20,268 bases of DNA from the NCBI GenBank assembly GCA_943704495.1, contig CALSCR010003311.1:1-20268 (forward strand). Direction: 5' to 3'. The position numbers and the translations under genes were made by a program. The notes beneath the pieces were generated by a model that saw only the letters and a list, made by a program, of their open reading frames with translations, made no database searches and had not been told where the DNA came from. Of the stretch, positions 1-10,113 are shown piece by piece. Positions within the stretch are counted from its first letter, which is position 1. Every line of letters starts with the position of its first letter. Origin of the DNA: Pigoraptor chileana (lineage: Eukaryota > Opisthokonta > Filasterea).

Positions 1-50
1 AAAATAAAATAAAATAAAAGACCACACACACACACACGCACACATACACA
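1..50. repeat. AAAAT pentamer repeat and CA-rich tract in a calcium-pump intron
   Basis: AAAAT is repeated at the left edge (1-19), followed by a CA-rich tract (about 22-50). Read on the minus strand, this is the start of the intron after the last visible calcium-pump exon, immediately after the GT donor. Confidence 0.85.
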
Positions 51-51
51 C

Positions 52-1347
52 CTTCTTGGCGGCCTTCTTGTCCCTTGCCTTTTTGTCTCTGTCGCCTCGC
101 TTCTTCTTGGCGCCATCTTTTCCTTTTCCTTCTGCGCGATGCGTGATGAGCTTCCTGATCTTTCCTGCCTGCGAATGCTCCCCGACAGCAACGACAATCA
201 TCTTTCCATTGCCCTCCATCAACCGCGTCCCCGAATACATGAACGGCGCTTCATCAGACGACTTGCGCACAAGCTCCGATTCTCCCGTCAGACTACTTTC
301 GTCGGTCTTCAGATCGTGCCCCGTCAGAAGAACACCGTCTGCTGGCAATATGTCTCCAACCTCCAGCCTGTAATTGATAATAAATGGTGATACGCTGATT
401 AGCAGTGTGACAACGACGAATTCTTCTTGTGAATCTCAAGCAATGAAAATTCAACAAATGAAACTTTTCCATTTGCAGTGCAAACGGTGCAGCCAGTTTT
501 CAGCGCCAGCACATTATGCAATAGAAAACCTCACAATGAGCACAATAGAATTTCACACACTAATAAGTACTCCTACACGCGCACACGCAATAAAACGGCC
601 CACTGTGATCTAAAGTACACACCGCACAATGTCGCCGACAACGAGATCTCTGGTGCTGATCTGCGTGTGCTGCCCGTCGCGCAGCACCTTGACCTGAATG
701 TCCTCGCTGACGTCATTCAGCTTGCGAAACTGGCGTTCCTTTTGGTAATCATTGACGGCAGTGACGGTCACCACAACAGCAACAGCAACAAGGATGGAGG
801 CGCCCTCAATCCACCCGGTCTTGCGATCACCCTCGGTCACGCCAAGCGCAATCGACGCACACCCGCAGACAAGCAGCACGATGAGGGTTGCATCTTGTAC
901 TGCCTGTAATGTGGTTTATGCCAAGGTTTGACCAACGATCAGTGTGAGTGCTTCTCGAGGGGATCTCCCGTCTGTCTGTGAAGTGCGTGTAAGTTGACGA
1001 TACAAGCCTATACATTCCATTTATACGCATATGTTTTGGTGAGTACACACCTCCCACATGAGCGACAGAAGTCCCTTTGCCTTTTGTGGCGCAACATAAT
1101 TCGACCCAAACGCCCGCCTCCGCGACGCGGCATCCTCGCTGGCAGACGACACACCAATGCGTGTGTCTGTGCGGAGCGCGCGCACCAGTCCTTCGACGCC
1201 GCCGTATTTGCCGCGCAGAATTCCCAAGGGACCCTCGCTAGACACTTCCTCGGCTGAACCGGGCGTGGCTGCAGTGCCATCTCCGACCTCCGTGAGCGCA
1301 TCGAGGTCTGATGCGGTGATGGCAAACCGCGCAACTGGGTCCGCCAT
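52..1347 (-). CDS. Plasma-membrane-type Ca2+-transporting P-type ATPase, N-terminal part (3' end beyond window)
   Basis: This is the N-terminal 298 residues of a PMCA-like (P2B) calcium pump, which uses ATP to export Ca2+ from the cytosol. Exons are complement(1051..1347), (623..903) and (52..367), with GT-AG introns 904-1050 and 368-622. The last visible exon ends at 52 with a GT donor at 51-50, so the rest lies off the left edge. The start at 1347 is chosen because it has a strong GCCATGG context; an in-frame ATG lies at 1365. Residues about 70-98 carry the conserved PMCA N-terminal stretch (RRAFGSNYV, LLSLMWE). Two membrane helices lie at about 104-121 and 134-152. The actuator domain has GDILPADG (197-204) and the TGE signature in SSLTGES (217-223). 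A Lys/Arg-rich tail near 275-298 follows GEHSQAGKI and matches the basic insert after this point in animal PMCAs. The DKTG phosphorylation site is not in the window. Confidence 0.9.
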
Positions 1348-2399
1348 GGCGGAGTCACAACACAACGGCTACTTTATAATCTAGATTACGTTTTGACTAT
1401 TTACCAATGCGAGATTAAGTTAAGGTGTGGGATCCACCGGGACGTCTGCGAATGCTCTAAAGCGTACACAAAAAGCCGGTGTGTGAGCATCAAGAAATGC
1501 AGGAACTCAAGAAATGGTTTGCGATCACGACGATGATGCAACACTCACTTGGACTAGCAGAACAGGTGTGAGGAACAAAGAGTCACAGCCCAATAATCTT
1601 ACTACTCGACGAGTGCAATCATGTAACACATGGGTGCACAAATAAGCAACTGTTGTGGGATGGTTCACAAGAAACAGGAGACAGATCATCAATTAAATCA
1701 AGTCTCCCACGCGCAAAACGGTCGTGCCGTGAGTTTAATCTCCCGCTGCGGAAAAACTGCACATTTGTCAAACAGGTAAGTTGATCGCGTTGGTGTGGCA
1801 GAGAGAGAGGTAAGAGTTCATGATCTGTGGTGTCTGTGTTGGTGCTGGGTTGGGCGACGTCGTTGCATGCCATGCATTCCAAGGAGAGAACGAACTCTGA
1901 GAGCAAACATTCTCCACGTCTTTCAAACAAAGAAGCAGTCTCGCGTGCCGGCCGTGTCGGAGCGCGATGAAACGATGAAACGAGACTATTATTAACTTAG
2001 ACCGTCCCTCATTCACGCATGCTCGATGAGAATTGGTTTTAGACCCACTACGTCATGAGGAAGATACTGAACACGGCGGTCATCGTGTGTGATCAGACGC
2101 GATTCATGACAGACACATCCAGTTGGCAACAAATCTCACTCTATTTTAAGTGTCCAATAAATTGCGATTAGAGCTGGAAGTTTCAAAATGTTCAGAGAAG
2201 GGCTACAGCGATTGGAGAGACGGAAGTTTCCAATAGGAATCATATTGTGCTGGAAACATAATTGTGTCAATCGGACTGAGAGAGCCATCATTATCAGTTC
2301 ACTATTATATTTTTTGATACACAAAGCACCGTAACACCTGCGTCATTGAAAAGTTGGTGTGTGATGACAGGAAGGAAAGCAAGCATTGCCAGTCATTCA
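1348..2399. other. Intergenic region, no supported gene
   Basis: I see no coding region with family resemblance on either strand. The open frames here are short, compositionally unremarkable and lack splice-compatible extensions. The part next to the calcium pump presumably contains its promoter and 5' untranslated region, but I recognise no defined element. Confidence 0.5.
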
Positions 2400-3230
2400 A
2401 GCCAAACGCTCTTGCGAGCTTCATCCATGACAGCCCCTTAGATCTAGGCAATAGGCGACAATTCCCGAGGTCCAGGCGTCAGTAAAGCGCTGTTCTGGAA
2501 TGCTCCTGGCCGAGCTTGCGTGACAACCCTAATGCCAAACAGTCGGTTCTACGGTTGCACAGTGACATTACCTTCACTATTACGTCTTGCAAATGTTTAA
2601 AACGCCCGCATCGTTGAGTGGGATTCGGGTGCGCGAGAGCAACATCGGAGACAGATATATGCCACGTTCAAGCCAAACACGGTTCTTTAGTTACACAATG
2701 ACAGTACCTTCACTATTGCGCCTTGCAACGTTGAAAACACTCGCATCGTTGAGTGGGATTCGGGTGCGCGAGGCAACATCGGCGACAGATATGCCGCGTT
2801 CAAGCCAAACACGGTTCTTTAGTTACATAATGACAGTACCTTCACTATTGCGCTTGCACATGTTGAAAACACTCGCATCGTTGAGTGGGATTCGGGTGCG
2901 CGAGGCAACATCGGCGACAGATATATGCCGCGTTCAAGCCAAACACGGTTCTTTAGTTTCGTAATGACAGTACCTTCACTATTGCGCCTTGCACATGTTG
3001 AAAACACTCGCATCGTTGAGTGGGATTCGGGTGCGCGAGAGCAACATCGACAGATATATGCCGCGTTCAAGCCAAACACGGTTCTTTAGTTACACAGTGA
3101 CAGTAGATCTTGCATTCAAAAAGTCGCAACGTCCGCATCTTAGTTGCGGGTTATATGTGGACAGATAGGACAATATCGTACGCCAAACAGTCCTTTGGAG
3201 TTTCACAGCAGCACTGCCTCACTAAAGTAC
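2400..3230. repeat. Tandem repeat array, unit about 133 bp
   Basis: The anchor AGCCAAACAC recurs at 2671, 2803, 2937 and 3070, giving spacings of 132, 134 and 133 bp. Each copy contains the landmarks CGGTTCTTTAGTTAC, GACAGTACCTTCACTATTGC and CATCGTTGAGTGGGATTCGG in the same order. A good copy precedes these (about 2534-2670). More degenerate relatives extend the period outwards: AGCCAAACGC at 2400 and GCCAAACAGTCC at about 3182. The central copies are almost identical while the flanks decay, as expected for a satellite homogenised by unequal exchange. An open frame runs through several copies but has no protein-like features. Confidence 0.9.
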
Positions 3231-3646
3231 CTCAGTTATTACTGCTTTTCGCACACAAGTAAGCGGCCTGTAGCGATGAAGCCGGATTATAGGTAGATCT
3301 GTCCGACCATTACAAACCTTTGCCTGTCGACCACTGAGGCCATCCGTGACACTGCCAGGCACTCACTGGACTTGGTACCGCGGATGCACTGCGTGCAACT
3401 CCGAACACTAGTCCGACTATTTCAGCGACACTTGATGACTCTTTCAGGCATCATAATATGTGTGCCGCTGCGGCCGTTCGGAGTGTCTCACACCCTACAA
3501 GTACTGGCGGCGGCGCACGACGGCCGTTCGTGACAGTCGCACTAATTACTTGCCGCAGAGGATTAAGTGCCATCTTCAAGTGTCAGAGTTACAAAGTTGT
3601 GTCTTTCCGTGCGGCAAATAAGTAATCCACTTTTCGGGCACGGAGA
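3231..3646. other. Intergenic region upstream of the ALKBH7-like gene
   Basis: No gene recognised. The decamer CGGCCGTTCG occurs twice, near 3471 and 3522. The proximal part is presumably the promoter and leader of the gene starting at 3647, but no clear core-promoter motif is visible. Confidence 0.4.
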
Positions 3647-4911
3647 ATGCTTTCGCGAAATGTCATAACAGAAAGCAATGCCATCTTTCGCGTGTGCGGG
3701 CATAGTATTGTGCGCAAACTGCGTGCGCCAGTGACTCGGTCCATCGCATCCGCTGCGCGCCATCCTTCGTCCGAAACCTCATTAATCACTGCGAACAATG
3801 AGGCACAAACAGACTTGGAAACGGGCGATTTTGTTATTGTTGACGACTTCATCACTCAGGAAGAGCACGATGCACTGGTGGCAGAAGTGACTCCCCGCCT
3901 GCGGAAGCATAAGTACGATACCTCGCACTTTGATAATGTGATTCGCAATTACAGGCAAGTGCATTACGCAGCAATACTCACAGAATGAACACAAGATTCA
4001 GAGGTGGTTCAAGCTAAACAGGCTCAATTACAAATGATCTCGTCGTTGTGCCTATTGTTGATGCCATCCACACATCTCCATAACTAACCCAACTTTCTCA
4101 CCGGCTCGTTGGGTCTTGGATAATCCCTATCTCTCAAATGCGCTTTACCCACAGAGAGCACTTTCATCGTGAGTGGCAGTCCGACATTTGCCGACAAGCG
4201 ATACATCGTGCGGAGAAGGAATTTGCATCCTTCATCAAGGATGCGCCCGTCCTTATATCTAAAACAGCTGACTCAACTGCGTCAATGGGCACTGGCATGG
4301 GGATGCGCCTGGTGACCTCCCCCACTGAACCGGCGTCGACCTCCTCTATGGACAGCAGAGTAGGCAATGCGAATGTGTGTGTTACAAGTTCGCCTAAGAG
4401 TGTTGCTTCCGACGATCAGGATGATCTGCATCCTAAGAAGCTGATTCCCGTTCATGCCCTTGATCTCGCCGCGGATGGGCTCATACTTCCGCACGTGGAC
4501 AACGTTGAGGCTTCCGGGGGTGGAATTGCTGCGCTATCGCTGATGAGCACGGTGATTGTGCGTCTCGAGGGACAAGATGAGCGGAAGGGCGCTGCGCTGG
4601 ACGTTCTCGTGAAACCTCGCAGTCTGTACATGCAGCGGTGGGTGGGGAGTGTGATGTGTGCGTGTGTAGGGTGTGTTGTGTTGCAACCCAATACATTATT
4701 CTGCCAATTTATTAGTTGCATGAGATGCCGTGTTGCTTATAGTGAACGCAGATTGTGTGGGCATCATCCCGTTTGTTGCAGCGGCGTATTTCGTTACAAG
4801 TACACCCACGCCGTGCTGGGACAGTCGGAGTCTTTCTTCAACGGCGCCCCAGTCCTTCGCTCACGACGCATATCGCTCATGCTCAGAGACGCACTCCCGC
4901 CAACTAAATGA
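3647..4911 (+). CDS. ALKBH7-like mitochondrial AlkB-family 2-oxoglutarate/Fe(II) dioxygenase
   Basis: Three exons, join(3647..3954, 4155..4637, 4782..4911), encode 306 residues. The first intron uses a GC donor (AG|GCAAGT). Splicing it gives NYREHFHREW, which matches the family's YRETE-type segment. The second intron (4638-4781) joins YMQR to GVFRYKYTHAVL. The Fe(II) ligands appear as HVD (H216, D218) and H273, and the 2-oxoglutarate-binding Arg lies in RSRRISLMLR (290-299). The N-terminus (about 1-40) is basic, Ser/Ala-rich and poor in acidic residues, like a mitochondrial presequence, which fits ALKBH7, a mitochondrial protein. ALKBH7 proteins have been linked to necrosis signalling and mitochondrial tRNA demethylation; the substrate here is unknown. 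A Ser/Thr-rich insert of about 60 residues (about 139-197) precedes the catalytic core and is absent from the human protein as I recall it. Confidence 0.9.
3955..4154 (+). other. GC-AG intron of the ALKBH7-like gene
   Basis: The donor is AG|GCAAGT, the usual strong context for the minor GC donor class. The acceptor is TTTACCCACAG. The flanking phases match (phase 2) and the join restores a conserved stretch. No nearby GT donor keeps both the frame and the homology. Confidence 0.8.
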
Positions 4912-5568
4912 GATGTATAATTTTTCACCTCAGTTGGCCGGCTCTGCCTGAACCGCACAGATAATTGTGTGTATGCATGCAAACTATTCGTGCACCACTT
5001 CACGTGTTGCCCCTTTGCCAAGCCGTCACAGGAGATGCGTTGTGTGCAGCCAATGGGCGACTGTTTAGTATCATATCATTGGTATTTTGAAGTCATTCCA
5101 TAATGACAGCGACTGTGCGTCGTCACACAGTCAAGTCCCAGTAGTGACCCATTTGATATGCTAATATGCACTGCCCCACACGATCCCTTTCTCTGCCTTA
5201 ATGAGAGGCGGACCAGTTCGCTGCGTTATCGAGACGTCGACAATGTGCAAGCATGCACGCGAGGAGGTCCCTATCCATGACGTCTAACTGACAGCCCACG
5301 ATGGTGGGGGTGGTGAGGAAGCGGGAGGTAAACACACACGGATGGAATGGCGCGACCTAGTTCAAAGTAGATCGAACTGCCCCCGCTCCTATGCGCACCA
5401 TAGAGCAACCGACTAAGTGCGTGGGCGCTCGATAGAGCAGACAGGCACTCCCTGTAGGCATGCAAGATTCAAGTCTGTGTCTTGGAAGCTGTGCCTGTGG
5501 ACTCCACAATCCGCAAAACGCCATCATTGGCGGGCGTTGACGACGACATGTGGCGGCCGCTCTCTTCC
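4912..5568. other. Convergent intergenic region, no gene seen
   Basis: This lies between the stop codons of two convergent genes (4911 + and 5569 -) and must hold both 3' untranslated regions. I see no further gene, RNA gene or strong repeat. The open frames that overlap the right end are antisense shadows of the glycosyltransferase gene. Confidence 0.5.
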
Positions 5569-7041
5569 TCAGCTAAAGTACAGGTAATCCCTGCCCTCAA
5601 CAAGACCCCTCGCTTCAACAAACGTGCCAAATATCTGCTCAAAAGCGCCCCCCGTGAGATCCATTTTGACGCACACGACGATTGGCGGATGCACGGCAAC
5701 GTCATCAAAGTGGACAACCGGCACTTTGCGCACGCACACGCGTCCTTCGATGTGCTCGTATACTCCGCGGCCAATCTTCTTTGCGTCGACGTCGCAGAAA
5801 CAACGCACGGCGTTTCGATTGTTCTCGGATAGGGACCTGTAGAACTTCCGCCCTTCTTTTCCATTGCTCCATATCGTAAATCCACCGTGTTCACGAACCC
5901 ATGCATCGATCACGCATCTCTGAACGGCATCCATCCGAATGTCCCACAGCGTCTCGCGGGTGACGGCGTGCGTGGCTGCATTTTCGTGGTAGCGATAGAC
6001 GAGAAGCTCTTCAGTCGCCTTGCACAGCAAACCACCGCTTTCAACGTGCGAGTTGAAGAAGATCAGATCCTCGGGAACGCCGCGGCCGCCCTCATCAAAG
6101 GGCCCAGACAGCTCGTATGCGCAGCGCGTGAGCATCCAAGACGGCTTGATTAGCGTGACTTCAACGAATCGCTGAGAGTACAGGCTGTCGCCGTCGATCG
6201 AGTTCAGCCAACGCGTGTACCGGTCGGTGGATCCCTCTGGAATGCGTGTGAAGTTGCACCCCACAATTACGCGGTCGCCAATGGACGCATTTCTCATGCA
6301 TGCCACCACTTGCGCTTCAACCCTGCGGGGGAGCATAATGTCGTCTGCATCTGCAATGCATAGACACTCCCCAGAACTTTGGGCGATCGCCTGGTTTGTA
6401 GCACCCCCGACGCCCTTAGGACGCATCGTGGAGGCGTCATCAGAAGAAGAAGACGGCGTCGGATGAAATGTGAATCCGACGATGTCATTGTTATTGGCGA
6501 GGGATGCCGGAAACGCACCGCCAAGTCGAACGGATATTCCGCGCTTTGTGAATCGTGGCAAGAACGAGACGACGACGGCTGCAGATTCATCCTGGAATGA
6601 GCATGCAGAAGAGTGAGAATGGTTTGAATCGGCCCACAGACGAGTGCGTAGTATCTGTGCATGTGTATGTCGTGTGTTGAGAGTGTGTGTGTGACAAGTG
6701 TAAATGTGTCCCGCACATACCGTACTGGCATCATTGTAAGCCGAATACTCCAATGGACCTGCATATGTCTGCGAAAGTATGCCTTCGATTGCATCGCTCA
6801 AAAAAGGCGCGGCGTTGTGAATGGCCATAACTATGGACACGCTGGGAAGCGCGTTGTTGGCGGCGGGCATGGCGTGCACGTGACACAGTCCGCCCGTCTC
6901 GATACTACCCAGGGATGGTCTCAGCAGGGACTCCCGAAGCACATCGGCCTCTCCGATTCCGTCCATTCTCTCCTCTGTTGCAGTTTGCAGTGGACAGATG
7001 GGCATAATGGAGGGGTCGATCGGGAGAAAAATGCGCTGCAA
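5569..7041 (-). CDS. B3GNTL1-like: B3GNTL1-like family 2 glycosyltransferase
   Basis: Two exons, complement(6721..7041) and complement(5569..6591), encode 447 residues. The intervening 129-bp intron has a GTATGT donor and a TTCCAG acceptor. Removing it joins YNDAST to DESAAVVV, as in the animal protein. The GT-A fold begins at VSIVMAIHNAAPFL (68-81). The metal-binding acidic motif is DADD (188-191). Further family blocks are STDRYTRWLN, GPFDEGGRGVPEDLIFF, YRYHENAATH and FTIWSNGKEGRKFYRSL, then CVKMDLTGGAFE near the end. The final residues DYLYFS match the family's usual terminus, so the stop is confident. B3GNTL1 is classed as a putative beta-1,3-N-acetylglucosaminyltransferase, but its acceptor is not well defined. 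The start at 7041 is the most upstream ATG in frame; Met13 and Met26 are alternatives. Confidence 0.92.
   Translation of the reverse strand: MQRIFLPIDPSIMPICPLQTATEERMDGIGEADVLRESLLRPSLGSIETGGLCHVHAMPAANNALPSVSIVMAIHNAAPFLSDAIEGILSQTYAGPLEYSAYNDASTVCAGHIYTCHTHTLNTRHTHAQILRTRLWADSNHSHSSACSFQDESAAVVVSFLPRFTKRGISVRLGGAFPASLANNNDIVGFTFHPTPSSSSDDASTMRPKGVGGATNQAIAQSSGECLCIADADDIMLPRRVEAQVVACMRNASIGDRVIVGCNFTRIPEGSTDRYTRWLNSIDGDSLYSQRFVEVTLIKPSWMLTRCAYELSGPFDEGGRGVPEDLIFFNSHVESGGLLCKATEELLVYRYHENAATHAVTRETLWDIRMDAVQRCVIDAWVREHGGFTIWSNGKEGRKFYRSLSENNRNAVRCFCDVDAKKIGRGVYEHIEGRVCVRKVPVVHFDDVAVHPPIVVCVKMDLTGGAFEQIFGTFVEARGLVEGRDYLYFS
6592..6720 (-). other. Stop-free, 3n-length intron in the glycosyltransferase gene
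   Basis: This 129-bp intron has no in-frame stop, so the unspliced frame reads straight through. It encodes a His/Thr-rich, CA-repeat-derived stretch with no family counterpart. Consensus splice sites and the homology of the flanking sequence both support splicing. Confidence 0.8.
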
Positions 7042-7338
7042 ATCTGATGAATGGAGGCCGGCAGTTTATAAGTGTAAATAGGCAGCGGTGGTGTGCATGT
7101 CTACCCTAGCTTAACCCAAGGGCCAAGACTAGCCCTAATTCGCCTTGCGGTAATCGGCCAGACGGCCGCGCATGCATGCCGGCACACTTCTCAGAGACAA
7201 TTAAAAGACAAGTCCCGCTCAACATTCTCAACAAAGTTTTCTCGTTTTTTTGTGTACCCTTTTTCGCCAATGCATTAGGAGCGGAAATTGAGGTCGACCC
7301 CAAACAAGATGCGATAGGCAGTGCGAGGGAGTGCGGCG
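7042..7338. promoter_or_regulatory. Putative bidirectional promoter region
   Basis: Only 297 bp separate the start codons of two divergent genes, the glycosyltransferase (-) and the PPR protein (+), so both promoters must overlap or lie inside the neighbouring transcript. A TTTATAA stretch at about 7065 resembles a TATA box, but its use is unproven. Confidence 0.4.
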
Positions 7339-9462
7339 ATGTTGCGCCACGTGCGTGTCACGTATGCAGCGGCGAGCAGATCGCTGACCGCCGCCGCCGC
7401 CGCCCAAGGATACACTACTAGCCCCTGTCGCTTCCATGCATCGTCCTCGGCACACTCCGCTGTTAAAAAAGACGATAATGCATTTAAACCACAGAAGGAA
7501 GATACGGCCGAAGGGACCTTGTGGATCGACCGCCGGACGACCACGACCACGACGAATCGCACATCAGCCTTGGATAAACCGCGAACAACGCCCATGCAAA
7601 CCGCCGTCTTGAAATCGAGCGAGAGCGTCCAAAACCTCTCTTCGAGTCAAACTTCTCCAACGTGGGATGACTCTGCGCCAACCGTGAGCAGCGATGCGAT
7701 AGGGGATGGAATGCTGTCTGAGTACAACCGGCGGATATCGCGTGCACAGCGGAGTGGAAACACACGTGCGGCACTCGGTGTACTCGCCGAGATGAAGACG
7801 CAGGGGTTGCAACCAAATGTCATTACGTATTCGTCTCTGATAGCCGCCGCCGCACAGAGCGGCAATGGTCCGCTTGCATTTTCGATTTACGACGAGATGC
7901 GGCTGCAGGGCGTGTCGCCCAACGCAATCACGGTAACCTCTCTCCTTGAAGCGTGTGCGAGGAATAGTCGGAAGGTGATGTACGATGATGCGCTGCGAAT
8001 ATTCCGCGAGTGTTCCGATACCCTCGGTATCCGACCGGATGTTCCGATGGTGAATGCACTCCTCAAGGTGCTCTCGTCACCGGGATCGACTCACCTGTCT
8101 GCGGCATTTAGTGTGGTCGAGGAGGGCAAGTCCCTGCAGATGGACGGCTTTCCCAACAAAACTACTTACATGATGCTTGCATCCGGATGTTTTACAAGGG
8201 ATGATAGGCGTCGATTGACCTCGATGCTGCCCCGCGAGCCCCTTGTCGATGAGGTCGCTGTTTGGACTGTGCTCATGCAGTCGGCCGTTGTTGGCGCAAT
8301 ATCAGGAGCGGCACGAAAAGCAAGACATGCTTTTGCTGTAAACGAAGAGAACCTCAGACTATCTCAATCGTCGGACTTTTGGGAGATCGAAGACGATTCC
8401 GTCACATTCGCCTCCTCCACCACTCTTGTTGTGAGCGAAAGTACGCATGCGCCGTCGCCGTCAGATACCGCGAAGGGGGATGCTGGGCACGTGGTGGGCG
8501 CCGCAGCGTCCTGCTTTTCCGATGATGCAGCAATATTGTGGGCGCGCGCATCGGAGGAGCGGCCGCACAATATGGCGCAGACGACCGCGGGGACGGTGCG
8601 AATGGGGCGCAGGGTGTCTGTTGGTGCCGCAGAGGTGCAGGAAGTCCTTGCGGAGATGCGGGCGCGGGGCATCACTCCCTCGTCTGCCACGTGGATAACT
8701 GCCCTCCAATACAATGCTGTCCTTGCGCGCGAAGTGGAAGCGATTATCAGTTCCAGCGGCACGCCACTCGACAGGGGGCTTGCCGTGTGGTTGATACGCG
8801 CATACGGGAGACAGAATGACCTTAAGGCGGCCCTGTCAGTGTTTGAACGCGCAGTGTCGATGCCTGGGACAAAGCGCAGCCGCAACGATAGGGGCAATGA
8901 CGACACGAACCGCCACATTCCGCGCGTGTACGGTGCAGCGATTGCCGCATGCGCCGACGCACAGGATTTGAGATCAGCCGAACGCGTCGTTCAGCTTGCC
9001 CGCGACTCTGACGTAGTGTTGACAGAGCCGCAGCTGAATGCATACATGAAGGTTGCTGCCAAGTGCGGATACGGGGGACACGCCGTTCAAGTATACGACG
9101 AAATGCGTGCCATGCGAGTGCGCATGACAGTGCTGACCTTTACGACGCTTTTCGACGCGTGCGCCAACAACACCAAGGGAGTGCTTGTTCGCGATGCCAT
9201 GCGTGCCAGGGAGGACATGGCGGGAGAGGGCGTTGTGCCCGACGCAATATGTCTGTCTGCGTACGTGTGCGTGTTTGTCGCTGCTGATGATGTCGATGGA
9301 GCGCTTTCTGCTTTCAGCGACGCCGAGTGCTTTGCGGCGCGTGGATTTCCGACCGCAGCCGCTATTAATGCCATGCGTGCAGTGTGCAAGACTATTCCGC
9401 ACAGGCGAAAGCTTGGAGAAACACTTGCTGCCTTTCGATCGGCCGGGCTATCTGGCACGTGA
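7339..9462 (+). CDS. Pentatricopeptide repeat (PPR) protein, probably organelle-targeted
   Basis: A single exon encodes 707 residues. The ATG at 7339 is the first after an in-frame TAG at 7315. The N-terminal 40 residues are rich in Arg, Ala and Ser without acids, like an organellar presequence; whether it targets mitochondrion or plastid is unclear. Canonical 35-residue PPR units are clear at about 128-162 (ending GLQPNVI), 163-197 (ending GVSPNAI), 198-235 (ending GIRPDV) and 236-275. Weaker units occur around residue 440, near 485-510 and at about 530-640. Such proteins bind organellar RNA in a sequence-specific way and act in processing, stability, editing or translation. No DYW, SMR or PRORP nuclease domain is visible at the C-terminus, so this looks like a P-class protein. 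A low-complexity Ser/Asp-rich linker (about 330-430) separates the two repeat blocks. Confidence 0.9.
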   Translation: MLRHVRVTYAAASRSLTAAAAAQGYTTSPCRFHASSSAHSAVKKDDNAFKPQKEDTAEGTLWIDRRTTTTTTNRTSALDKPRTTPMQTAVLKSSESVQNLSSSQTSPTWDDSAPTVSSDAIGDGMLSEYNRRISRAQRSGNTRAALGVLAEMKTQGLQPNVITYSSLIAAAAQSGNGPLAFSIYDEMRLQGVSPNAITVTSLLEACARNSRKVMYDDALRIFRECSDTLGIRPDVPMVNALLKVLSSPGSTHLSAAFSVVEEGKSLQMDGFPNKTTYMMLASGCFTRDDRRRLTSMLPREPLVDEVAVWTVLMQSAVVGAISGAARKARHAFAVNEENLRLSQSSDFWEIEDDSVTFASSTTLVVSESTHAPSPSDTAKGDAGHVVGAAASCFSDDAAILWARASEERPHNMAQTTAGTVRMGRRVSVGAAEVQEVLAEMRARGITPSSATWITALQYNAVLAREVEAIISSSGTPLDRGLAVWLIRAYGRQNDLKAALSVFERAVSMPGTKRSRNDRGNDDTNRHIPRVYGAAIAACADAQDLRSAERVVQLARDSDVVLTEPQLNAYMKVAAKCGYGGHAVQVYDEMRAMRVRMTVLTFTTLFDACANNTKGVLVRDAMRAREDMAGEGVVPDAICLSAYVCVFVAADDVDGALSAFSDAECFAARGFPTAAAINAMRAVCKTIPHRRKLGETLAAFRSAGLSGT

Positions 9463-10113
9463 TGTCCGTTCTTTGAAGGGCTAGTCCTTCTGTTTATATA
9501 TGTATATATAAATCAATTTCGTGCATTCACACTGCAAGAGTATCGGCGCGGATGTGTGGTAGCGATTACCGTTGAACTCAAGAGCATATAACTCCTTATA
9601 TTTTTGCATGTGCTTATAATGATAATACACACTGTTATTTTGCCGTTCCGACTCAGTAAGGGAGTGGGCTATGGCGTGAGGATCCGAGCCGACAAAGTAA
9701 GTAAGCACCATTCACATAATATTGATTTGATCGACTGGAGAGCGCCGGACCAACTCTGGACCGACGGGCGCGGGCCGGCAGTCGGCAGCACTGACTCGGT
9801 CAGCACTGCCGAATGCATATACTACTGTGGTTGTGTTTAAACAACTTCCTTCACAGGAGTCTCATCATGTGTTCCCTAAGCATCTCTTGACAGCGGCTCC
9901 GTGCGCGGTTCATATACAACATCAATGTGAACGTGAGATTTCAAGTGGCGCTCAGCACTGGCAGGACTGACAAGCGGGAGCTGGCCGCCGGTGTCAATCA
10001 GAATAGCACTCGCATCACCCGATCCTGGCATAGGTAATACATTTTACGATAAAGTAACTGCCGGAAACTCGAGGATTGTTGGACAGCGACTCGGAATTTT
10101 CAAAAACGAGACA

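Noticed and set aside
1619-1930. Possible small gene on the minus strand
   Set aside because: No protein-like composition, domain or splice-consistent extension; likely a chance open frame.
2587-2964. 125-residue open frame across the 133-bp repeats
   Set aside because: It exists only because the repeat lacks stops in one frame; the protein merely repeats the satellite and has no start context or family features.
3955-4154. Frameshift or pseudogenisation of the ALKBH7-like gene
   Set aside because: The break is explained by a GC-AG intron with good donor and acceptor and matching phase.
5482-5832. Open frames on the plus strand opposite the glycosyltransferase
   Set aside because: They are antisense to strongly conserved glycosyltransferase sequence.
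8364-8918. 184-residue minus-strand open frame inside the PPR gene
   Set aside because: It is antisense to the PPR gene and has no recognisable domain.
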